Assembly (NCBI RefSeq): GCF_022808675.1 | Contig: NZ_JAKZKV010000005.1 | Coordinates: 62,001 to 126,000, forward strand | Origin: Parabacteroides sp. FAFU027 | Lineage (GTDB): Bacteria > Bacteroidota > Bacteroidia > Bacteroidales > UBA7332 | Direction: 5' to 3' | Length of the DNA stretch: 64,000 nt | Part shown: positions 36,969 through 45,381 of the stretch, piece by piece | Layout of the letters: each line of letters begins with the position of its first letter | Position numbering within the stretch: the stretch's first letter is position 1 | Made by a program: the position numbers and the translations under genes | Notes under the pieces: generated by a model | Told to the model about the DNA's origin: nothing | Database searches by the model: none | What the model saw: the letters and a program-made list of their open reading frames with translations, nothing else

Positions 36969-39380
36969 TCAATCCTTCTTCTTTCTCAGATTATTATAAT
37001 CCAGATAATAGAGCACACGTACCGATAGGCTATTTGCCGGAGATTTCCAATATCGGGTAAGATTATTCCAGTAATTGGTGATGACTTTATCCTGATTTTC
37101 GAGGGCTGCACTTTTCCATCCCAGGGAAAGCTCAGATCCCGGAGCAAAAATCCATCGGAAGATCATATCTACTGTGAAAGCGTTGTAGTTCTGATCCTCA
37201 TTCTCCTGATAATCGTTTGCTGAAAGCAGATTGCCATCCCTTTGCAGATAATAAAAGTTCTTGTTGGCATTGCCTGACCAGTAATGGCGCACACGAAGCG
37301 TAAGTCCCGAACGGTTGTTGAGCATATAGGAAGCACTCAAGATATTTTCCAACACCTTGACATTACGTTTAGCGAAAACGATTGTACTATCGTTATCCGT
37401 TTTATCCGTAAAGCCGATGTTGTTGTAGGCATTGTTGAAGCTCACCCCGTAATTGAGTTGCGTGTGCTGGCCGATACGCAATGTGGCAGAACCATCCCCA
37501 AGTATGGAATAAGCATCAGTATGAGGTTGAGCATTCATCCCGATGTGGAAATAAAAACTGAGAGACTTACGGGTATCAGTATTCAGGTTAAGATTGTGCC
37601 AGTAATAGTGCGGAGTAAAGAAAAAACGGCCTTTCACCCGTGGTTCGAAGTAATCCTTCTTATCGGTGCCGATACCTCCATTGGCATAGAAACTGTAGTT
37701 GTTTTTGAAGAGCATATTCAGGTTGTATCCCATCTCGTGATTAAACACGGTCGAAGGGTTAAACACCCGGTAATAATCCCACCAAAGATTTCCATTGACC
37801 TCTCTGAAAATGGAAAACGGCTCCACCTTCTGGTAATAAATCCAGCCTTCGGAGAGGATGATATTGTTTCGTTGCAAATACCCTAAATCGTTGGGATTGT
37901 ATTTATCCGAATAAAGCCATTCATTCAAGCCAAATTGCAGTTTGCCCCGGTTCTTTTCCAGCGAAAACTGCCCGTAATATCCCGTTTCACGTGAAGAATC
38001 ACCACGTGTGCTTATTGCGCCTTTTGCCTTCAATGCATATTTGAGGCTCTTATCCCGAAACTGAAAATCAGTCGCGGTTACATTGGCCATAAATGAATTA
38101 TTAGCCATCATCATATTGGTATTTATCAGGCTGAAATAGGAGTTGTGAGGCAAAGACTTATCCACCACCGCAACATTATAATTGGTCAGCGGCTGAATAT
38201 TAACCCTGCGGTGGTTTCCTGTAATGGTATCGCGAAGCTTTGCATAAGAATCCACTGAAACGGCATTGAGAAAGCCAATCCCCCACCCGTCTGCCGTACG
38301 TCCCGATATTTTCGTGGCATTTGCCAGCTGGGTTTCGGTAGGTCTGTAGTAGATTTCTTCATTATCCCGCAGGGCATCGTCTGCTTTCCCTCCAAATTTA
38401 GGATAAGCTCCTATTCTCCGGGAGTAGAAGATATTTCCCCGTTGGAAAAGCTCTGTTCCTTCGGTAAAAAACTGCCGTTTTTCGCTGTAATAAAGTTCGT
38501 AAGGAGTCAGATTGAGCTTCTTATCATCAGACTGTATTTGCCCGAAATCAGGAATCAGCATCATATCCAGAGTAAAGCTCTCGTTGATGCCGTATTTCAT
38601 GTCCATTCCGGCTTTGTAGAGGAAATCGGCTTTCTCGCCGGCCTTTGTTTCGGCGTAAGTAGCCAGATAAGGACTGAAAGAGAGTCTGACGGGCGGTTTA
38701 ATATCTTTGAGACCGGTCATCTCGCCTTCCTGATGGATAAATCCCGAAACATTGCGGTCAACCATACTCCAGGAATTATTGGAATTATACCGGCGGATAT
38801 TGCGAAACATATTCATGCCCCAGGTATTACCTGTCTTTCCGGAAAAACGCAATGCAGAAAAAGGAATGCGCATCTCCGCAATCCAACCGTCAGAAGTAAG
38901 GCGTGTCTTGCTCTCCCAGACTGCATTCCAACTGGCATCTTCATTATCTCCATCGCTTTTTACAGCTTTGAGGTCAATCTGTACCCCGGCAGTTGTAACA
39001 AAAAAGCCAAATGCAAGCTGCCCCTGATTATATGGGTCAATGTAAATGCCGAAATAGTCAGACATTCCCGTATCATCACGGGTGGTCAGAAAGTTAAAGA
39101 TACTGTCAGGAGCGCTGTCATATAAATGCGCCCCGACGTAAATAGCGGTCTGGTCGTAGAAAAGAAATACTTCGGAAGGCTGGAAAGAGGGTTTTCCGTT
39201 TAAAGGTTGCAATTGCACAAAGTCTTTTGCCGGTTTAGCCTGTGAATAAACCGGTTCATCAAGCACGGCATCTATGGTCAGCGGTTTGGATATAGGTAAG
39301 ACTTCCACGCTCTTCTTCTGTACGGCAAAAACATGACCAAAGCAAACAATCGGGATTAGCAGGAGACTCAAATATCTCAT
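36969..39380 (-). CDS. DUF5916 outer-membrane protein with CBM9-like N-terminal domain
   Basis: 803 residues with a signal peptide (1-19). A CBM9-like domain spans about 25-230 (LTIDAVLDEPVYSQAKPAKDF, FFVTTAGVQIDLKAV, GWIAEMRIPFSALRF). From about 235 to the end it is a beta-barrel with alternating strands, including the DUF5916 motif YYSEKRQFFTEGTELFQ. The two-domain layout and length are normal for the family. It may bind or move glycans or peptides at the outer membrane, but no substrate is known. The barrel gene at 39414 lies just upstream on the same strand with a 33-bp gap, so they are probably co-transcribed. Confidence 0.87.
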   Translation of the reverse strand: MRYLSLLLIPIVCFGHVFAVQKKSVEVLPISKPLTIDAVLDEPVYSQAKPAKDFVQLQPLNGKPSFQPSEVFLFYDQTAIYVGAHLYDSAPDSIFNFLTTRDDTGMSDYFGIYIDPYNQGQLAFGFFVTTAGVQIDLKAVKSDGDNEDASWNAVWESKTRLTSDGWIAEMRIPFSALRFSGKTGNTWGMNMFRNIRRYNSNNSWSMVDRNVSGFIHQEGEMTGLKDIKPPVRLSFSPYLATYAETKAGEKADFLYKAGMDMKYGINESFTLDMMLIPDFGQIQSDDKKLNLTPYELYYSEKRQFFTEGTELFQRGNIFYSRRIGAYPKFGGKADDALRDNEEIYYRPTETQLANATKISGRTADGWGIGFLNAVSVDSYAKLRDTITGNHRRVNIQPLTNYNVAVVDKSLPHNSYFSLINTNMMMANNSFMANVTATDFQFRDKSLKYALKAKGAISTRGDSSRETGYYGQFSLEKNRGKLQFGLNEWLYSDKYNPNDLGYLQRNNIILSEGWIYYQKVEPFSIFREVNGNLWWDYYRVFNPSTVFNHEMGYNLNMLFKNNYSFYANGGIGTDKKDYFEPRVKGRFFFTPHYYWHNLNLNTDTRKSLSFYFHIGMNAQPHTDAYSILGDGSATLRIGQHTQLNYGVSFNNAYNNIGFTDKTDNDSTIVFAKRNVKVLENILSASYMLNNRSGLTLRVRHYWSGNANKNFYYLQRDGNLLSANDYQENEDQNYNAFTVDMIFRWIFAPGSELSLGWKSAALENQDKVITNYWNNLTRYWKSPANSLSVRVLYYLDYNNLRKKKD

Positions 39381-39413
39381 GGGTAAATTCTTTACGATGC
39401 ATTAATCCCTTTA

Positions 39414-40082
39414 TCAGAAATGGAAATAGACCCCGGCTACAACATTGATCGCATTACCTCCGGGTTCTCTGAATTCATTCTTTAGATAACTAAGGTTTGT
39501 ACCCGAATTAAATTTATAGGCAATACCTGTCCATTTCAAGCCTAGATCAGCAGACCAGGATTCAGACCAAAAGTATTCATACATCGCATTTACATGATAC
39601 CCGGCTGCATTTTCGTAATTCCAGGTTGCATCAAAGCCATTCTGTACTCTTTGCCCTCTGATCGTCAACCGGGGCGAAAAGTTATAATCGGCTCCGGCTC
39701 CAAATTTCAGCCTCTTGGTAAAGTCTTTCCCTAACATCAACACATAATTTGCCGTCAATGTTACACTGCCGTAACCCACGCGTGCTTTTACATTGGTTAC
39801 CGGGTTCGTCAGAGTGCTTCCCTCAAAATTAATATCCCCATCCATTTCAAAACTACGGGTCAATTCGTATCCGTATCTGACACCGAATGCGTAATTCTTC
39901 CCCAGGGAAATGTTTGCGTTCTTAAAATCAGGCGTAACGAACAAGGTGTGATTTTCGGTTCCCCTACCCAAATCAGCTGTCAATCCAATTCTGCTCCTGC
40001 CATAAACGGGGTCAGCAGCGCCTTCTCCAAATGTACTGAAGCTTATCAATGCCAGACAGGCAATAATGAATACTCTTTTCAT
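39414..40082 (-). CDS. Porin-family outer-membrane beta-barrel protein
   Basis: 222 residues with a signal peptide (1-19). The mature part has eight or so amphipathic strands (RIGLTADLG, YAFGVRYGYEL, GYGSVTLTANYVLML, KFGAGADYNF) and ends in VVAGVYFHF, the classic C-terminal Phe strand. It is upstream of, and probably co-transcribed with, the DUF5916 gene. No specific function. Confidence 0.8.
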   Translation of the reverse strand: MKRVFIIACLALISFSTFGEGAADPVYGRSRIGLTADLGRGTENHTLFVTPDFKNANISLGKNYAFGVRYGYELTRSFEMDGDINFEGSTLTNPVTNVKARVGYGSVTLTANYVLMLGKDFTKRLKFGAGADYNFSPRLTIRGQRVQNGFDATWNYENAAGYHVNAMYEYFWSESWSADLGLKWTGIAYKFNSGTNLSYLKNEFREPGGNAINVVAGVYFHF

Positions 40083-40206
40083 GGCTAAATATATTTAGGT
40101 GAATGACTCAACTCCGTCTATATTATAACACTCCGACACCGGAAATTGTCTTTAAATCACGGAGTAATAAAAAATGAAGACTATAAAATAAAACACTGGG
40201 AATTTC

Positions 40207-40214
40207 TATCTTTG
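40207..40214 (+). promoter_or_regulatory. -7 element TATCTTTG for the lipoprotein gene at 40252
   Basis: An exact TAnnTTTG match 37 bp upstream of the start codon. No clear -33 element. Confidence 0.5.
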
Positions 40215-40251
40215 CTTTGACAGTAAAAAATCATTTAAATAAGAGCTCCAC

Positions 40252-40764
40252 ATGCGCATTTCAGTATTCGTTATTCTATTATTTACATTCCTATCTTTCA
40301 GCTGCGTCAATAGAAAAGATAATTTTCCGATTTCATTACATTGCAGCTTAATACGCTCCTATGATAGCTTACTTGATGATTCTGTTACTCACAAATGTCA
40401 TGATCTGCATATTGCTGTTATCAACAAATCAAATAAACCAAGAGGTTACTGGACGTGGACTTGTAACTTCTACACAAATCTTATTCTTAATAATACTTAT
40501 ATGTATGCTCTATTCAACGGTTGTGACAAAAATTATCCAGATACATTTATGATCCCACCTCATGATAGTATTTGCTATTCTATTAAATTGGCAGAACAAC
40601 AATATTCCACGCTATTTAAAATCACATCCACAAAAGTTGGATTAATTTATGTTGACCCTAATACATATAGAACTGAAGACGATTATCGACGGTTTATGGG
40701 TGACAAAAGTCAATGGGATAGAATAATATGGAGCAATCCTTTATATTTAACAACACCTGAATAA
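40252..40764 (+). CDS. Small lipoprotein of unknown function
   Basis: 170 residues. The signal peptide MRISVFVILLFTFLSFSC has a lipobox Cys at 18. The mature protein is rich in Tyr, Asn, Cys and Asp (four further Cys) with a possible beta-sandwich (LHIAVINKSNKPRGYWTW, then DTFMIPPHDSICYSIKL). Its base composition is noticeably more A/T-rich than the surrounding genes, suggesting recent acquisition or weak selection. I do not recognise a family. It has its own promoter-like and terminator elements and is convergent with galK. Confidence 0.65.
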   Translation: MRISVFVILLFTFLSFSCVNRKDNFPISLHCSLIRSYDSLLDDSVTHKCHDLHIAVINKSNKPRGYWTWTCNFYTNLILNNTYMYALFNGCDKNYPDTFMIPPHDSICYSIKLAEQQYSTLFKITSTKVGLIYVDPNTYRTEDDYRRFMGDKSQWDRIIWSNPLYLTTPE

Positions 40765-40771
40765 AAACAAA

Positions 40772-40809
40772 AGAACCACAGAAGCCAGTTTCCAGGCCTC
40801 TGTGGTTCT
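40772..40809. terminator. Bidirectional terminator between the lipoprotein gene and galK
   Basis: AGAACCACAGAAGCC and GGCCTCTGTGGTTCT form a 15-bp stem with one G-U. T residues follow on the minus strand and a T-rich stretch on the plus strand. Confidence 0.75.
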
Positions 40810-40820
40810 CTGTTTAATTA

Positions 40821-40851
40821 ATCGGAGTGCGACTTAACGTCGCGCTCCGAT
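40821..40851. repeat. Palindromic hairpin downstream of galK copy 1
   Basis: ATCGGAGTGCGAC and GTCGCGCTCCGAT (one G-U) around TTAAC. It has the same layout as the hairpins at 42765-42795 and 44021-44051, each placed after a gene of the gal block. Confidence 0.7.
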
Positions 40852-40863
40852 TGGGGAAAATTA

Positions 40864-42015
40864 TCAGCAAATCTTGCGCGAACCGTCGCCAATCACCACA
40901 TCATATACTTTCGGTGATACGCCGAATTTATCCATAAAGTCTTTGGTTGCTTTTTCGATAAAGGCATCGTGGAGCTCTTCTTTCACTAAGTTAATGGTGC
41001 AACCACCAAAACCTCCACCCATCACGCGCGATCCTGTCACGCCACATTCTTTGGCTATATCATTGAGGAAATCAAGCTCTTCGCAACTCACTTCGTAGAG
41101 CTTACTCATACCGTAGTGGGTACCAAACATCTTCTTGCCTACTGTCTCGTAATCGCCTTTTTTCAAAGCTTCACAGGCATCAAGCAAGCGTTGCACTTCT
41201 TCGATTACATATTCAGCACGCATATAATCTTCATCATTCAGCTCAAACTTAACTTCTTTGAGCATGTCCAACGTTGCATCACGGAGAAATTCCACCTGCG
41301 GATGATTCTTACGAATGGTTGCAGCCGCACGTTCACACGATTCGCGACGGCGGTTATAGGGAGAGCCTACCAGCTCGTGTTTCACAACGGAATCGAGTAA
41401 TACCAGTTTGTATCCTTTGGGATCAAACGGGACATATTCATATTCAAGCGAGCGACAATCGAGTTTAATCAAATGGCCTGCTTTTCCAAAGATGGAAGCA
41501 AACTGGTCCATGATACCGCACTTCACTCCCACGTAGTTGTGCTCAGTTGCCTGACCAATCTTTGCCTGTTCGAATTTCTCTATCCCAAGACCAAACATAT
41601 CATTCAGCGCAAAAGCATAGGTGCTTTCGAGCGCAGCCGAAGAGGACATCCCCGCTCCCAGCGGCACATCGCCGGTAAATACGGTATCAAATCCTTCGAC
41701 CTTACCACCGCGTTTGCTGATTTCGCGTACCACGCCGAAGATGTATCTCGCCCAGCTTGCAGCAGGCAGGTCTTCTTCATTCAGGCCAAATTCAGCCGAT
41801 TCATTCAGGTCTATGGAGAAAGCGCGGATTTTGGCAAGGCCATTGGGCTTGATTTCGGCTAACATGCCTTTATCCACAGCTCCCGGGAGCACAAAACCAC
41901 CATTGTAATCGGTGTGCTCGCCAATCAGGTTGATACGTCCGGGTGAAAAATATACGGAGCCTTCGGCTTCAAATTTCGCTTTAAAAGTAGAGCGAACAAT
42001 TTCTAGGTTTTTCAT
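40864..42015 (-). CDS. galK: Galactokinase, copy 1
   Basis: 383 residues. GHMP-kinase motifs are intact: GRINLIGEHTDYNGGFVLP (sugar site, about 26-44), GDVPLGAGMSSSAALE (ATP loop, about 115-130) and GGGFGGC (about 340-346). It phosphorylates galactose at C1 in the Leloir pathway. It is the same length as, and highly similar to, the copy at 42816-43967, so it is a tandem duplicate. Codon use is more mixed here (GGC/GGA, GAT, AAT) than in copy 2, suggesting lower expression. It has its own promoter and terminator and a 41-bp palindrome array 269 bp upstream. Confidence 0.95.
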   Translation of the reverse strand: MKNLEIVRSTFKAKFEAEGSVYFSPGRINLIGEHTDYNGGFVLPGAVDKGMLAEIKPNGLAKIRAFSIDLNESAEFGLNEEDLPAASWARYIFGVVREISKRGGKVEGFDTVFTGDVPLGAGMSSSAALESTYAFALNDMFGLGIEKFEQAKIGQATEHNYVGVKCGIMDQFASIFGKAGHLIKLDCRSLEYEYVPFDPKGYKLVLLDSVVKHELVGSPYNRRRESCERAAATIRKNHPQVEFLRDATLDMLKEVKFELNDEDYMRAEYVIEEVQRLLDACEALKKGDYETVGKKMFGTHYGMSKLYEVSCEELDFLNDIAKECGVTGSRVMGGGFGGCTINLVKEELHDAFIEKATKDFMDKFGVSPKVYDVVIGDGSRKIC

Positions 42016-42052
42016 AATTCTAAGGTTTTAAATTATCGTGTAGCTTTAAATG

Positions 42053-42086
42053 CAAAGTTAGAAGGATTACTGAAAAATAAAACAAA
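42053..42086 (-). promoter_or_regulatory. Promoter TTTG-N22-TAACTTTG for galK copy 1
   Basis: On the minus strand TTTG (42086-42083), a 22-bp spacer and TAACTTTG (42060-42053) lie 37 bp upstream of the start codon. This shows copy 1 can be transcribed separately from the rest of the gal operon. Confidence 0.65.
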
Positions 42087-42283
42087 TGAGGAGTAAATAT
42101 GGCGTTCGGGGGATAGAAATTTCACGAGTGGAACGATTGGTTTATTATGAAAGAAGGTATCTCCTATTCTTGCGATAAGATGAGATCCAAATTCCATGAT
42201 CATTCAATTTTTTATGGTTCAACAATGAGTTGTTAGAAAATATCATTTCAGAAATAGCAATCATTTGATAATCATTTAAGCCA

Positions 42284-42542
42284 CTACAAAATGTAGAAGT
42301 TTGAACAGATAGGCAATCAAGTTACTACATTTTGTAGAAGGTTGATTGAGGATTTAATCGGGTTTCTACAAAATGTAGAGGCCTGATTAGGTGTTTATTT
42401 TGGAATCTACATTTTGTAGAAGCTTGAACGAAGACTCTTTCGACCTTCTACAAAATGTAGGAGGTTGAACAGGATATCATTCCGGTTTCTACAAAATGTA
42501 GAGGCTTGAATCGGATACTTTTCTGATTTCTACATTTTGTAG
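42284..42542. repeat. Phased palindrome array B: seven cores at 41-bp period
   Basis: 13-bp cores start at 42284, 42325, 42366, 42407, 42448, 42489 and 42530, exactly 41 bp apart. All seven have perfect 5-bp arms, CTACA and TGTAG. The 3-bp centre is AAA in units 1, 3, 5 and 6 and TTT in units 2, 4 and 7. The 28-bp spacers resemble AGGTTGAACAGGATATCATT. The array lies in the 800-bp gap between the two galK genes. Other parts of the gap hold the galK copy 1 promoter, fragments of the REP family near 42154-42190 and 42610-42635, and the galK copy 2 terminator. Confidence 0.95.
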
Positions 42543-42609
42543 AAACTGTTTTTAGATTTATATACCTCAAATTATCCATTAAAACAGGTTGCCGCTTTTT
42601 CCTCCAAGT

Positions 42610-42635
42610 TTAATTATCGCAGTCAGCCCCTAGAA
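42610..42635. repeat. REP-family fragment
   Basis: GCAGTCAGCCCCTAGAAC resembles the outer end of the RAYT-flanking repeats (GCACTCAGCCCCTAGTTC at 3661 and 5803). Only the end is recognisable. Confidence 0.4.
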
Positions 42636-42724
42636 CTATACACAGACTACTCATCTCTGGCGCAGATTTAGCAAATGCATATTTCATTCTCAAAATCAAG
42701 ATCGCTTATAGCTGAGGGGATATG

Positions 42725-42753
42725 AAAAAAGCTGCCCCCAATGGAAGCAGCTT
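42725..42753 (-). terminator. Terminator of the galM-MFS-galK copy 2 operon
   Basis: On the minus strand AAGCTGC and GCAGCTT form a stem with an 11-base loop, followed by a run of T residues. Confidence 0.75.
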
Positions 42754-42764
42754 CTTATTTTGTA

Positions 42765-42795
42765 GTGAGAGGATGACTTGGAGTCACCCTCTCAC
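42765..42795. repeat. Palindromic hairpin downstream of galK copy 2
   Basis: GTGAGAGGATGACT and AGTCACCCTCTCAC around a 3-base loop. It is clearly related to the hairpin at 44021-44051. Confidence 0.75.
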
Positions 42796-42815
42796 TGTGG
42801 AATTGCGGAAAAAAC

Positions 42816-43967
42816 TTAGCAGATTTTACGAGAACCTTCGCCGATAACTACATCGTACACTTTAGGTTCGTGACCGTATTTAGCTGAATATTCTTTTTTC
42901 GCTTTAGCGATAAAACCGTCGTAAAGATCTTCTTTTACTACGTTGATGGTACATCCGCCGAAGCCACCACCCATGATACGGCTACCGGTTACACCAGCTT
43001 CTTCAGCTACAGTAGCTAAGAAGTCAAGCTCTTCGCAGCTCACTTCGTAAAGTTTGCTCATACCCCAGTGAGTTCCGTACATCATTTTACCTACTGTTTC
43101 GAAATCACCTTTGGTCATCGCGTCGCAAGCCGTTCTCAGGCGCTCAGCTTCACCTACCGCGTATTCTGCACGCATGAAGTCCTCAGCGCTTACCAACTCT
43201 TTCACAGCGTTCAGTTGGTCGAAGTTAGCCTGGCACATGTGCTCTACTTCAGGATATTTTTTGTTTACCTCTTTAGCTACGCGCTCGCAAGAAAGACGAC
43301 GCTCGTTGTAAGGAGAACCTACCAACGCGTGTTTTACTACAGAGTCAAGCAATACTACTTTGTAACCTTTAGGCTCGAATGGAACGTACTCAAACTCCAT
43401 GTTGCTGCAATCCAGTTTAATCAAATGGCCTTCTTTTCCGAAGATAGAAGCAAACTGGTCCATGATACCGCAGTTTACACCTACATAGTTGTGCTCGGTC
43501 ATCTGACCTACTTTCACCAACTGTTTTTTGTCGATATTCATTTTGAAAATATCGTTCAAAGCATACGCATAAGCGCTTTCCAAAGCAGCTGATGAAGACA
43601 TACCAGCGCCGAGAGGCACATCACCGGTAAATACTGTATCGAAACCTTCAGCTTTGCCGTCACGTTTTGCCAACTCACGAACAACGCCGAAGATATATCT
43701 TGCCCATCCTTCTGCCGGACGGTCTTCTTCGTTCATTCCGAATTCTGAAGATTCTTTCAGGTCAATAGAGTATGCACGGATTTTATCTGTTCCGTTAGGT
43801 TTCAATTCGATCAACATACCTTTGTCCACTGCACCCGGAAGTACAAAACCACCGTTATAGTCAGTGTGCTCACCAATCAGGTTGATACGACCCGGTGAAA
43901 AATATACTGAACCGTCAGTACCGAATTTTTCTTTGAATGTAGAGCGAACGATTTCTAGGTTTTTCAT
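42816..43967 (-). CDS. galK: Galactokinase, copy 2
   Basis: 383 residues with the same intact GHMP motifs as copy 1 (NLIGEHTDYNGGFVLP, PLGAGMSSSAALES, GGGFGGC). Codon use favours GGT, AAC, TTC, GAC and CGT, the pattern of highly expressed genes, unlike copy 1. It is the last gene of a galM-MFS-galK operon, 99 bp after the permease gene, with a hairpin in that gap that could stabilise the mRNA or trim transcription. Both copies begin with nearly identical codons (MKNLEIVRSTFK), consistent with a duplication followed by divergence. Confidence 0.95.
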   Translation of the reverse strand: MKNLEIVRSTFKEKFGTDGSVYFSPGRINLIGEHTDYNGGFVLPGAVDKGMLIELKPNGTDKIRAYSIDLKESSEFGMNEEDRPAEGWARYIFGVVRELAKRDGKAEGFDTVFTGDVPLGAGMSSSAALESAYAYALNDIFKMNIDKKQLVKVGQMTEHNYVGVNCGIMDQFASIFGKEGHLIKLDCSNMEFEYVPFEPKGYKVVLLDSVVKHALVGSPYNERRLSCERVAKEVNKKYPEVEHMCQANFDQLNAVKELVSAEDFMRAEYAVGEAERLRTACDAMTKGDFETVGKMMYGTHWGMSKLYEVSCEELDFLATVAEEAGVTGSRIMGGGFGGCTINVVKEDLYDGFIAKAKKEYSAKYGHEPKVYDVVIGEGSRKIC

Positions 43968-44020
43968 AATCTTGAATGATAAATAATTTGAATGGTTAGT
44001 GTGTGTATTATTTTTTGTTA

Positions 44021-44051
44021 GTGAGGGGGTGACTCAAAGTCACCCCCTCAC
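44021..44051. repeat. Perfect palindromic hairpin between the MFS gene and galK copy 2
   Basis: GTGAGGGGGTGACT and AGTCACCCCCTCAC form a perfect 14-bp stem with a CAA loop. There is no T-run, so it is more likely an mRNA-processing or stabilising element than a terminator. Confidence 0.75.
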
Positions 44052-44066
44052 TGGAAAGGTTGAAAT

Positions 44067-45335
44067 TTATTCTACAGGAATATCTTTGTTTACGTTTTTG
44101 CAGCCAATCAATGCATAGAACAACATGTAAGCCAAACATGCAAACATTACCCAGTAGCTGTTCAGGTAACCAAAGTGGTCAGATACCCATCCCTGGAGCA
44201 ATGGCACGATACCACCACCGCAAACCATTACCATGAAGATACCGGCACCGGCAGCAGTATATTTACCCAAACCTTCTACAGCCAAGTTAAATGTTCCACC
44301 CCACATGATTGATGTACACAATCCGCAAAGTACAAGGAACATAACGCTAACAGGAACCTGAGCACCAATAACTGGAAGAGTTACGGCTAAAGATTGCGGG
44401 CTAACAATAGCCAGAGTTACCAAAACAAGTCCTAAGCTTGATACAAACGTCATCATCGCTTTACTTGACACTTTCGAACCGATTGAAGCTCCTACCAGAC
44501 GGCCAACAAGCATCAACAACCAATAAATTCCTACAATACTTCCTGCAATTGTAGCATCAATACCAAGACCGGGATTGGAAGCATCCTTTCCAGCTGTCAT
44601 GAACAAGTTAGCTGTACTTGGAATACCGATTTCAATACCCACATAGATAAAGATAGCGATAGCTCCGAAGATGAAGTGACGGAAAGAAAGCGGGCTGTGG
44701 TGGTGAACCTCTTTTTTAGACTCAGCTGTTTCAAGGTGAGGCTCAGGGATATTTACAAAGTACAATACTACAAATGCCAACGCAAAGATACCCATAGCCA
44801 GGAACAAGGCAGGGTTAGCTTTTTCGATGGTACGACCGGCTGCTGCTCCCATAAGGAAACCAACCAACATCGGAGTGATTGTAGCACCGATAGAGTTGAT
44901 AGAACCTCCGAATTGCAGCAACTTGTTTCCTTTGTTACCGCCACCGCCAAGGGTATTCAACATCGGGTTAACTACGGTATTCAACATACACATAGAGAAA
45001 CCTGAGATAAATGCACCTACCAGATATACGGTAAAGCTACCGACCTGACCTGAAAGAAACTGTACGCCAACTCCGGTGAAACCTACTACAATTGCAGCCA
45101 AAGCTGTTTTTTTGTAACCGATTTTTTTCAGCATTAAACCGGCAGGAATACCCATGAAAGCATAAGCGAGGAAGTTACCGAGGAATCCCAGCTGAGACTC
45201 AAAGTTGGTAGCTCCGAATTGTTTAGCAACGATCACCCCCATCGGACTTGGCAAACCGGTCACGAAGGCAATCATAAAGAACAGCGCAAACATCATTGCG
45301 ATTGGCAATGCATAGTTTTTTTGTTGTGTTGTCAT
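44067..45335 (-). CDS. Sugar MFS transporter (FucP/GluP family)
   Basis: 422 residues with 12 transmembrane helices and a cytosolic loop in the middle (about 205-220, ETAESKKEVHHHSPLSF) containing three His. The family features GLPSPMGVIVAKQFG near the N-terminus and MLNTVVNPMLNTLGGGGNKG are present. It lies between galM and galK in one operon, so galactose or glucose by proton symport is the likely substrate; that is inferred from context. Confidence 0.92.
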   Translation of the reverse strand: MTTQQKNYALPIAMMFALFFMIAFVTGLPSPMGVIVAKQFGATNFESQLGFLGNFLAYAFMGIPAGLMLKKIGYKKTALAAIVVGFTGVGVQFLSGQVGSFTVYLVGAFISGFSMCMLNTVVNPMLNTLGGGGNKGNKLLQFGGSINSIGATITPMLVGFLMGAAAGRTIEKANPALFLAMGIFALAFVVLYFVNIPEPHLETAESKKEVHHHSPLSFRHFIFGAIAIFIYVGIEIGIPSTANLFMTAGKDASNPGLGIDATIAGSIVGIYWLLMLVGRLVGASIGSKVSSKAMMTFVSSLGLVLVTLAIVSPQSLAVTLPVIGAQVPVSVMFLVLCGLCTSIMWGGTFNLAVEGLGKYTAAGAGIFMVMVCGGGIVPLLQGWVSDHFGYLNSYWVMFACLAYMLFYALIGCKNVNKDIPVE

Positions 45336-45381
45336 TGAAATTTAAGTTAGTTAAGTGTTAGTGATTAGTATTTAGTAGTGA

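Noticed and set aside
40864-43967. Two galK copies as an assembly artefact
   Set aside because: The copies differ throughout in codon use and amino acids and have different flanking sequences, so they are true paralogues.
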